This document shows, in pieces, positions 1-5,617 of a stretch of DNA of 10,894 bases; position 1 is the stretch's first letter; each line of letters starts with the position of its first letter. The translations under genes and the position numbers were made by a program. The notes below the pieces were generated by a model, which was given only the letters and a program-made list of their open reading frames with translations, was not told the DNA's origin and ran no database searches. The stretch is from Pseudobdellovibrionaceae bacterium (GTDB taxonomy: Bacteria; Bdellovibrionota; Bdellovibrionia; Bdellovibrionales; JAMPXM01), in contig CAJYOV010000079.1 of NCBI GenBank assembly GCA_913776405.1, positions 1-10,894 on the forward strand, given 5' to 3'.

Positions 1-129
1 ATCCAAATCCCAAACGAAGACTTCGTCGAAATTCTTGTCGATCGGTGGAGCAGCTAAACGCGTTTCATTCAGATATGAGAAGTAAACGACGTCGCCCAAG
101 ATCTGCGACCGAGCTTTCCAATCCGCCAA
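1..129 (-). CDS. N-terminal fragment of an unidentified protein, possibly HAD-type phosphatase (runs off left edge)
   Basis: The reading frame is open from a TTG codon at 129-127 to the window edge and gives 43 residues beginning MADWKARSQILG and ending DEVFVWDLD. The start is well supported. A strong Shine-Dalgarno AAGGAG lies at 142-137 with 7 nt spacing, and an in-frame TGA sits just before that site, so no earlier start is possible. The last visible residues, a hydrophobic strand followed by D-L-D, look like the first motif (DxD) of HAD-superfamily phosphatases, including the DUF2183/App1-like group. The sequence stops before the T/V that would complete the motif, so this is an inference. 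The gene lies 68 bp downstream of its upstream neighbour on the same strand and may share its transcript. Existence of the gene is fairly sure; the function is a guess. Confidence 0.6.
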   Translation of the reverse strand, partial: MADWKARSQILGDVVYFSYLNETRLAAPPIDKNFDEVFVWDLD

Positions 130-136
130 ACGAGAA

Positions 137-142
137 CTCCTT
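137..142 (-). promoter_or_regulatory. Ribosome binding site fixing the TTG start at 129
   Basis: The minus strand reads AAGGAG here, 7 nt before a TTG codon that opens a frame running to the window edge. It is one of the clearest Shine-Dalgarno sites in the window, and it is what makes the left-edge fragment credible as a real gene despite its non-ATG start. Confidence 0.6.
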
Positions 143-197
143 CAGAGCGCTAAGCAAAGAGCAAAATTGAGAGCCAAACAAACAGCCAACGTAGCGA

Positions 198-1157
198 TCA
201 AAACGCCAATAACAGGAATGTGGCCACACTCGCAATGATGCTGATCGTTGTCGCGAGAGGCTTTTTCTCTTTTGCGATTCGTTCCATGGGGCTCACTTCC
301 GGCGCAAGCAAGTCGGCCGTCAAAGTCGCTCTCGGTGTATCGCTAATCGTATATTCAGTCCGAAGACGTTCCGCTTCTCTTGGAACGCGAACCAACGAAT
401 ATTCTTTTAAATCACGCAGCGACGATGCCCGCTGGATTTCGACCGTCGCGATCCCTTGATCGATTTTTACGATCTTCCCTTCGGCGTAGACGATCATCTT
501 CGAGCCGCCTTGGAAAAGAGGCTGCGTGTTCGTGCTCGTCACGCGGATCCACTGAACGACATCGCCGATTTGCGCGCGCGTTTGAATGCCGAGATCGACT
601 TGCGAAAGCTTAATGTCGCCCTCTTCGTAAACTGCTGAGCCGATCAATGAATCCACTGACGTGAAACCTTGGTAAGGAACGGTCGCAATAAAATCGAGAA
701 CGAGACGTTTCGCTAAACCAGGCAACTGATCCTTAGTCGCGATCGAAGGATGAAGCGTGATGCCCTTCTTCCAAAGTAGAAGGCCGTTCCCCGCGTCGTA
801 AACGGTCATCAACAATCGACGATCGATGAGTTGAAGAGTGACGAGCGCATGGGCATCGAGAAGCTTACCGAGAATGATGGCGTCTGCGGGTTCAAGCTCG
901 CGGCGCGACTGATAAACGTCGGTCTTAATCAGAAACTGCTTACTTGCCACCAAGAAACGGCGATTCTGTGCGAACTCTTCACGCGCTTGCCACCAGGTGT
1001 CCTCCAGAACGGTCGAGAGATCTTCGGCTCTTGAAATCGGCGTGGTCGCTGATGTTGCGACAGGAAAAATAGCCAAACGACGCACCAATTGATGCTCGAC
1101 TTGAGCTTCAGCCGAAAGGCAAAGCAGAATCAGGAGTGACGCTAGAACTCTCAACAT
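198..1157 (-). CDS. Exported protein of unknown function with C-terminal membrane helix
   Basis: I do not recognise this 319-residue protein. Residues 1-18 form a signal peptide with a likely signal peptidase I site after SAEA. The Cys at position 13 lacks a proper lipobox. Residues 27-130 alternate short strands and helices (RRLAIFPVAT, then a helix, FLVASKQF, GKLLDAHALVTLQL, LLLWKK), a pattern reminiscent of the CsgG/LpoB/TolB-N-like folds of periplasmic proteins. Residues 195-258 look like a beta-barrel (GKIVKIDQGIATVEI), similar in style to the C-terminal part of FlgT-like proteins. Residues 302-319 are a short hydrophobic tail that would anchor the protein in a membrane. These fold comparisons are inference. 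The ATG at 1157 has no visible Shine-Dalgarno but is the only start that gives an intact signal peptide. The gene begins 63 bp after the cheD-cheB stop, so it may be the last gene of the chemotaxis transcript. Confidence 0.85.
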   Translation of the reverse strand: MLRVLASLLILLCLSAEAQVEHQLVRRLAIFPVATSATTPISRAEDLSTVLEDTWWQAREEFAQNRRFLVASKQFLIKTDVYQSRRELEPADAIILGKLLDAHALVTLQLIDRRLLMTVYDAGNGLLLWKKGITLHPSIATKDQLPGLAKRLVLDFIATVPYQGFTSVDSLIGSAVYEEGDIKLSQVDLGIQTRAQIGDVVQWIRVTSTNTQPLFQGGSKMIVYAEGKIVKIDQGIATVEIQRASSLRDLKEYSLVRVPREAERLRTEYTISDTPRATLTADLLAPEVSPMERIAKEKKPLATTISIIASVATFLLLAF

Positions 1158-1220
1158 ACGGAGTAGTTTCGAAGGTTTTCGACGCCCTGTGAAGCACTTC
1201 CACTTGCGCGGCGCTCCAAA

Positions 1221-2270
1221 TTACCACAGTTTCATGATTTGGATGGGGATTTTCCGGAGTGGAAGCACGTGATCGACGGCGCCAAGGTCTCGAGCGGCTC
1301 GAGGCATTCCGTAGACAACGCAACTCGACTCATCTTGCGCGATCGTCTTTGCGCCACCAGTTTTCATTCTGAGAAGACCTTTCGCGCCGTCGTCTCCCAT
1401 GCCAGTCAACAGCACACCGACGGCCGAGCCCCCGCAGAGATTTGCTACCGAATCGAAAAGCACGTCGACCGAAGGTTTATGCCGGTTCACTGGAAGCTCG
1501 TCCGACAAACGCACTCGATAAGAGCCGTTCAATTTTTCGAGTCGCATGTGACGGCCACCTGGCGCAATCAAAACGCGTGAAGGTCGAACGTCATCGCGAT
1601 CTTCGGCCTCTTTGACCTCGAAGGGGCAAAGCTCATCCAGTCGTTCAGCGAATGAACCTGAAAAGGCCGGCGGAATATGCTGCACGATGAGCGTGGGCGG
1701 AATCTCTTTTGGAAGTGCTTTCATGAGTTCAGCCAAGGCGGCCGTTCCACCGGTCGAGGCGCCGATCGCAATCACCCGCTGCTCTCTCGAGGTTGTTTTT
1801 GGAATCTGAGAGACTTGGACCCGGTGAGTGGCCGTGTGAAACAAAACTTTTCGACCGAGTTTGCCGCCCGTTTCTTCTGCCACGATTGCGATACCGTTCA
1901 AGTGGAGCAGCGTCTTCGCGAGCGCCACATTTTCGTGGCCGACATCAAATGGGTACCGCCCGCCCGTGATTTCGGAGGCGCCGCCAACGAGTTTCGCCAA
2001 TAACGAATGCGGCTTCTCGCCCGTAAGCGCCACGAGTTGATGGATCATCTCTGGAATAGCGACATCGCCGTAACGGAGGTCATCACCTGAAGACAGACCC
2101 GCAGGGTCGCGCGGGTGCGCATAGTGGATCATGGCTCCGATTTTTTTTCTCGGCGAATAAAGGCAAACAGAAACGCAAGATCCGAGCACTGTCGAGACGA
2201 TGGACGGCTCTGGGCACACAATCAATTCCCCGATGCTGAGTGCGTATCTTGGCTCTGCGACCGCGCCCAT
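1221..2270 (-). CDS. CheD-CheB fusion: receptor glutamine deamidase joined to glutamate methylesterase, no receiver domain
   Basis: This 349-residue protein joins two cytoplasmic enzymes of chemotactic adaptation. Residues 1-157 are CheD, which deamidates receptor glutamines. The nucleophile is Cys32 in the LGSC motif and the partner is His49 in IHY, spaced 17 apart as in characterised CheD, and the closing strand GRKVLFHT is present. Residues 165-349 are the CheB methylesterase domain, which removes receptor methyl groups. Ser172 (GASTGG), His198 (QHIP) and Asp294 (GMGDDGA) keep the spacing of E. coli Ser164/His190/Asp286. The usual N-terminal receiver domain of CheB is missing and CheD occupies its place, so phosphorylation by CheA cannot act directly (inference). 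The ATG at 2270 shares its A with the cheR TGA stop (TGATG), with GGG 5 nt upstream, indicating coupled translation. A TTG one codon earlier (2273) is a less likely start. The domain calls are very secure. Confidence 0.95.
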   Translation of the reverse strand: MGAVAEPRYALSIGELIVCPEPSIVSTVLGSCVSVCLYSPRKKIGAMIHYAHPRDPAGLSSGDDLRYGDVAIPEMIHQLVALTGEKPHSLLAKLVGGASEITGGRYPFDVGHENVALAKTLLHLNGIAIVAEETGGKLGRKVLFHTATHRVQVSQIPKTTSREQRVIAIGASTGGTAALAELMKALPKEIPPTLIVQHIPPAFSGSFAERLDELCPFEVKEAEDRDDVRPSRVLIAPGGRHMRLEKLNGSYRVRLSDELPVNRHKPSVDVLFDSVANLCGGSAVGVLLTGMGDDGAKGLLRMKTGGAKTIAQDESSCVVYGMPRAARDLGAVDHVLPLRKIPIQIMKLW

Positions 2271-3133
2271 CAAGACCCTTTTTTAAAGATTGAAGGCGCC
2301 ACACCTTTCCAATGATGAGCAAAGCCTTGGAAGGATTCCGAGTGACCGATGAAAAGGTGCCCACCTGGCTTGACGGTCGAAAAGATTTTCTTTTGTACGA
2401 ACTCGATCGTCTCGGGCGCAAAATAGATCAGAACGTTTCGACAAAGAACAAGATCGAAGACGTTCTCACCGGGCGCTGTGCGGTCCATTAAGTTATGGGG
2501 CTTGAAGAGGACTTTTTCTTTCAACTCTGGACGAATCCGAAACCAACCTTGAGCTTGGCCGCGACCTTTTTGAATGCAGTCTGCGTGGTAGTCCAGCGGA
2601 ATTTCGGGCAGCTTGATTTGAGAATAAACGGCATTCGACGCCGCTGCGACAACCGAAGTGTCAATGTCGGTACCGAGAATTTTAAAGTCACGGCCCGGAG
2701 GGAGCGAGCGCGAGAGAATCATCGCAAGCGTGAACGCTTCTTCACCGGTACTGCTGGCCGCAGACCAAACCTTGAAGGTCGACTGGTTTGTAGCGAGCCA
2801 TTTAGGTAAAATTTCTCGAATGAGAAAGTCAAAGTGAGCAGGCTCTCGAAAGAAGTCCGTTTTATTTGTCGTGAGCAGGTTTGTGAACGCTTCCCACTCC
2901 GGATCGTCTTTTGAAATCGATTTTAGATGCTCGCGGTAATCTTCATAAGACTCAAGCGAGAGAGCCATAAGTCGCGATCGTAACCGTGTTTGCACGAGCT
3001 CAAGCTTAGAAGGCTTGAGCCAAATCCCCGCTCGCTTTGCAATCGCCTCGCAAAAAAACTGCATGTCTTCTGGAGAGAGCAAGCGCTGAGAGCTTTCTTT
3101 TGAGTTGAAGTCTAAAAAACGCTCAGCGCTCAT
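2270..3133 (-). CDS. cheR: CheR chemoreceptor methyltransferase
   Basis: The protein (287 residues, normal for the family) transfers methyl groups from S-adenosylmethionine to glutamates in the receptor's cytoplasmic helices, opposing CheB. Residues 20-75 are the helical N-terminal domain. The family motif TTNKTDFFREPAHF is at 88-101, the SAM-binding loop SAASSTGEEAF at 124-134 and the acidic GTDID at 154-158. A small beta-subdomain lies around 180-215, followed by CRNVLIYF at 231-238 and PGGHLFIGHSES at 256-267. All expected motifs are intact. The ATG at 3133 lies 18 bp after the MCP stop, with a GAGG about 11 nt upstream. The end overlaps the cheD-cheB start by one base, so adaptation enzymes of opposite action are translationally linked. 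The neighbouring MCP is the obvious substrate, although no NWETF-type docking peptide is seen at its C-terminus. Confidence 0.97.
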   Translation of the reverse strand: MSAERFLDFNSKESSQRLLSPEDMQFFCEAIAKRAGIWLKPSKLELVQTRLRSRLMALSLESYEDYREHLKSISKDDPEWEAFTNLLTTNKTDFFREPAHFDFLIREILPKWLATNQSTFKVWSAASSTGEEAFTLAMILSRSLPPGRDFKILGTDIDTSVVAAASNAVYSQIKLPEIPLDYHADCIQKGRGQAQGWFRIRPELKEKVLFKPHNLMDRTAPGENVFDLVLCRNVLIYFAPETIEFVQKKIFSTVKPGGHLFIGHSESFQGFAHHWKGVAPSIFKKGS

Positions 3134-3151
3134 CTGACTCAGGCCCTCTTT

Positions 3152-4906
3152 TTAAATGTCTGTAAAACCAGAGCTGTCGTAAGACGGCGTCTCGCCAGAC
3201 GCTCTCTTGAGCGCCGCTGGCGATGCTGCTTTCGGCTTCTTATTTGATTTCAAGTGGACCACTCGGTTTGGCTGTGCGCCGCTCGAAGTTTGTGCCGGCA
3301 CAAACCCAGCGTGCGCTTGCGGAACGAATGCTGGGTTTAAGTTTGCGGCACCCGACTTGTCGCCATCGACTGTGAGAATGAGGCGACGAACGGCGGCCTT
3401 TAGCGCTTCCGCTTGCTGCGAGAGTTCTTCTGCCGATGACGCACATTCCTCCGACGTTGCGGCATTCTGCTGTGTCATCTGGTCGAGCTGGCTCATCGCT
3501 TTCGTGATTTCGCTAATTCCACGCGATTGCTCTTGGCTCGCGGAAGAAATTTCGTTCGCCATCCCAGAGACACTTGTTACATCGACTAGCACAGTCTCAA
3601 ACGCATTGCCGCACTCGCGCGCGACGTCAGTGCCGCTCTCGATAGTCGAGCGACCTTCTTCGATGAGTTTACCGACACTCGATTTTGTTTCTTGAACGAC
3701 GTAGTTCACCTTCACGATACTTTGCTCAAGAAGTGCGCTGATTTCTTCAGCGGCCGCACCGCTAATCCGTGCGAGATTACCAACTTCCTCTGCGACGACC
3801 GCGAAGCCTTTGCCGTGTTCGCCAGCGCGCGCAGCTTCGACCGAAGCGTTAAAAGAGAGAAGCTCCGTTTTATTTACGATCTCGTTGATGACTTTTGTCT
3901 TCTTGTCGATTTGCTCAATGACGCTGATGATTTCGCTCATTGAATTGTTGCTTGCGTTGACTTGAGTCATGATCGCCGTGTTGCTGTCGGCAATCTCGCG
4001 CATGGCTTCCGTCATGCGGACCACGGTTTGCTTTCCGAGTTCGGCTTTTTTACGCGAGCTATTGGACGTCTCGGCCGTAGAGGTCGCGTTCTCCGAGTTC
4101 TTACCGACCATCGAGTTCATTTCTTCCACGGAAGCTGCCGTCTCTTCGAGCGAAGCCGCTTGCTCGGTCGCAGCCTGCGAGAGCTCCTCTGAGGCCGACG
4201 CAATCTGCGTCGCTGCAGCTGAGACTTGCTCCGCACTGTCTGAGAGACCGCGGACAACGGCTTGGATCGATCGCGAAAGCGACCGCAGAACGAAGAAGGC
4301 GATCAAAAGTGATAGAAAGATTGATGACGAAGAAAGCACCGAGTTTAAGAGGATCGATTGCGTCGACTCAGCCTCCGCCGCATCGGTTGCGCGCTTCAAA
4401 TTAGCTGCGGTGAGATCTGTCGCTTCGGTCATGTACTCGAGCATGCTCGCGCGAATCTTGTCGGCGCGCGCGATCGTCGCAGCAGCAGCCTTATCTTCGT
4501 TTTTAACCGCGTAACCTTTGGCTTCAATCGCGATCTCAACGTATTCGTTGAACGCAACGCCATACTTTTTCGCAAGCTCTTGCCCTTTTTCGCTCGCGAT
4601 CAATTCGTAATTATGAAGGCTCTCTTTGACATCGACGATCGCCTGATCAAATCGTTTTGCGTTTTTTGCAATGACCTCTGGCTCCTCGCGAGACATCATC
4701 TCGAAGAGGCTAATCATCATCACGCGCTGCGTGTCTCGAACGTCGATGAGATACGAGAGCCGCTTATTATAGATGTTGGTCACGTCGCGAAGCGTTTGGC
4801 GGTTTTTCATCGCCGTGTTCACCGAGTAGAGCGAGCATGCGATAAACGCGAAACTCAAGAGACCAATCACCGACGCGATCTTCGCGTTTAAACTCCAACT
4901 TTTCAT
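3152..4906 (-). CDS. Methyl-accepting chemotaxis protein (two-TM chemoreceptor)
   Basis: This 584-residue transmembrane receptor senses a periplasmic stimulus and controls a CheA-CheW complex at its cytoplasmic tip. TM1 is at about 9-29. A helical periplasmic domain of about 155 residues follows, resembling the four-helix-bundle MCP sensor class, and TM2 is at about 184-207. No full HAMP domain is evident: after a short basic stretch (RSLSRSIQAVVRG) the chain enters the signalling coiled coil by about residue 222. The hairpin tip is at about 340-380, with VEAARAGEHGKGFAVVAEEV typical of the family. Glu-rich adaptation candidates occur near 254-262 (EETAASVEEM) and 487-494 (EECASSAEE). The F of the usual FQT tip triplet is Asn345. 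The tail (about 512-584) is rich in Ala, Pro and Lys and ends GFTDI, with no CheR-docking pentapeptide. The ATG at 4906 has GGAG 6 nt upstream. The ligand cannot be read from the sequence. Confidence 0.96.
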   Translation of the reverse strand: MKSWSLNAKIASVIGLLSFAFIACSLYSVNTAMKNRQTLRDVTNIYNKRLSYLIDVRDTQRVMMISLFEMMSREEPEVIAKNAKRFDQAIVDVKESLHNYELIASEKGQELAKKYGVAFNEYVEIAIEAKGYAVKNEDKAAAATIARADKIRASMLEYMTEATDLTAANLKRATDAAEAESTQSILLNSVLSSSSIFLSLLIAFFVLRSLSRSIQAVVRGLSDSAEQVSAAATQIASASEELSQAATEQAASLEETAASVEEMNSMVGKNSENATSTAETSNSSRKKAELGKQTVVRMTEAMREIADSNTAIMTQVNASNNSMSEIISVIEQIDKKTKVINEIVNKTELLSFNASVEAARAGEHGKGFAVVAEEVGNLARISGAAAEEISALLEQSIVKVNYVVQETKSSVGKLIEEGRSTIESGTDVARECGNAFETVLVDVTSVSGMANEISSASQEQSRGISEITKAMSQLDQMTQQNAATSEECASSAEELSQQAEALKAAVRRLILTVDGDKSGAANLNPAFVPQAHAGFVPAQTSSGAQPNRVVHLKSNKKPKAASPAALKRASGETPSYDSSGFTDI

Positions 4907-4957
4907 TCGAAACTCCGACTTTGCGATTTTGAGACTTTAAACTTCTGATGAATGAGG

Positions 4958-4971
4958 GTGTCTTCGGACAC
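4958..4971. repeat. Short perfect hairpin between cheW and the MCP gene
   Basis: A 5-bp inverted repeat (GTGTC/GACAC) with a 4-nt loop lies in the 89-bp gap between the cheW stop and the MCP start. On the minus strand the loop is CGAA. There is no T-tract after it, so it is not an intrinsic terminator. It could be a processing or stability element in the operon mRNA, or chance. Confidence 0.3.
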
Positions 4972-4995
4972 TGACCCGCGACGTTTTATTGAGGT

Positions 4996-5550
4996 TTAAG
5001 CGGCCGCTGCGGCTGCATTTTTGATCGCGTCGATTTCGTTCATGTCGAGCGCGGCGCGCACATCTAGGATGAGCGTGAGTTTGCCTTCGCGACGTGCGAT
5101 TGCGGTAACCGACTTCTCCCCAGCGCTTCCAGAATTCGGCGCGGGACTAAGCTCATCTGAATGAAACGCGAGAACGCTGTTTACGCGGTCGACGACTACA
5201 CCTATGAACAAATGCGGCTCTAGATCGAGAATGACGATTGCGGTCTTCGGCCCGTTTTTCGTTTCTTGATGGCTCAATTTCAATCGCAAATCCAAAACAG
5301 AAATGATCTGGCCGCGGAGGTCGATCACACCTTTGAAATGAGGCGGCGATTTCGGAATCGGCGTGGGCTCGCTCATCTCGATCACTTCTCGCACTCGAAG
5401 AAGTGGGATACCGTACTGTTCTCTGCCGATTTGAAATGCGAGATAGCGTTCGCTTGTTGCAGCTTGGCGCGCTCGCGTAGCGGTTTTATTTTCTTCGTGA
5501 CTCACGGGTCCTCCGACTTCGGTACTTTCGGACCGATTGCGGAATCGCAT
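4996..5550 (-). CDS. cheW: CheW chemotaxis coupling protein
   Basis: CheW links chemoreceptor tips to the histidine kinase CheA in cytoplasmic signalling arrays. The 184-residue product has a CheW domain from about residue 34 to 170. It starts RYLAFQIGREQYGIPL, has the hallmark GVIDLRGQIISVLDLR at 74-89, and closes with VTAIARREGKLTLILDV at 148-164. About 30 polar residues precede the domain, and the chain ends in six alanines. The ATG at 5550 has only a weak GAAG upstream. An internal GTG at 5505 has GGAGGA 3 nt before it, giving 168 residues, and is a credible alternative start. It is the first gene of the chemotaxis block, 67 bp downstream of the sugar permease, and is followed after 89 bp by the MCP gene. 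No cheA is nearby, so its kinase partner must be encoded elsewhere (inference). Confidence 0.95.
   Translation of the reverse strand: MRFRNRSESTEVGGPVSHEENKTATRARQAATSERYLAFQIGREQYGIPLLRVREVIEMSEPTPIPKSPPHFKGVIDLRGQIISVLDLRLKLSHQETKNGPKTAIVILDLEPHLFIGVVVDRVNSVLAFHSDELSPAPNSGSAGEKSVTAIARREGKLTLILDVRAALDMNEIDAIKNAAAAAA
5509..5514 (-). promoter_or_regulatory. Alternative ribosome binding site inside the cheW frame
   Basis: The minus strand reads GGAGGA, 3 nt before an in-frame GTG at 5505-5503. It is a stronger Shine-Dalgarno than the one before the ATG at 5550, but the spacing is short. If used, CheW would lose 15 non-domain residues. Confidence 0.35.
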
Positions 5551-5601
5551 GAGGCGTTTTCTTCACAAAAGTCTGTTTAACAAACTCTGATCATTTGGTC
5601 G

Positions 5602-5617
5602 GTTAAGCGCGCTTAAC
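5602..5617. repeat. 16-bp perfect palindrome after the permease stop codon, possible operator or hairpin
   Basis: GTTAAGCGCGCTTAAC is a perfect 16-bp palindrome that abuts the TAA stop of the sugar permease gene (5620-5618). It lies 51 bp before the cheW ATG. In RNA it could fold as a 6-bp stem with a CGCG loop. No T-tract follows on the minus strand, so it is not a standard intrinsic terminator. Position and symmetry fit an operator for a dimeric regulator of the chemotaxis block, or a hairpin protecting the 3' end of the upstream mRNA. I could not identify a promoter beside it. Confidence 0.45.

Noticed and set aside
198..1157. Lipoprotein reading of the exported protein using Cys13
   Set aside because: The residues before the Cys (LILLC) do not form a lipobox, which needs a small residue at -1. 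A signal peptidase I site after SAEA fits better.
1166..1183. TCGAA/TTCGA inverted repeat in the cheD-cheB to exported protein gap as a terminator
   Set aside because: The 5-bp stem with a 4-nt loop is weak and has no T-run after it. It is easily explained by chance.
1108..1323. 71-codon minus-strand frame across the cheD-cheB/exported protein junction
   Set aside because: It overlaps the coding C-terminus of CheB in another frame, and there is no ribosome binding site or recognisable sequence.
2083..2421. 112-codon minus-strand frame overlapping cheR and cheD-cheB
   Set aside because: It lies in a different frame across two genes with intact motifs, and its Arg/Ser-rich translation looks like a frame-shadow.
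3207..4891. Long plus-strand open frames (162, 181 and 177 codons) opposite the MCP gene
   Set aside because: They are antisense to an unmistakable receptor gene, overlap each other, have low-complexity Ser/Ala/Arg-rich translations and show no domain. They reflect codon composition of the real gene.
4907..4940. Flagellar sigma-28-type promoter upstream of the MCP gene (TAAAGTCT on the minus strand)
   Set aside because: The -35-like half is good, but no acceptable GCCGATAA-like -10 follows at the right distance, and it would start inside the ribosome binding site.
5602..5617. Palindrome as a rho-independent terminator for the permease transcript
   Set aside because: No T-tract follows the stem on the minus strand and the stem is AT-rich, so it is listed only as an inverted repeat.
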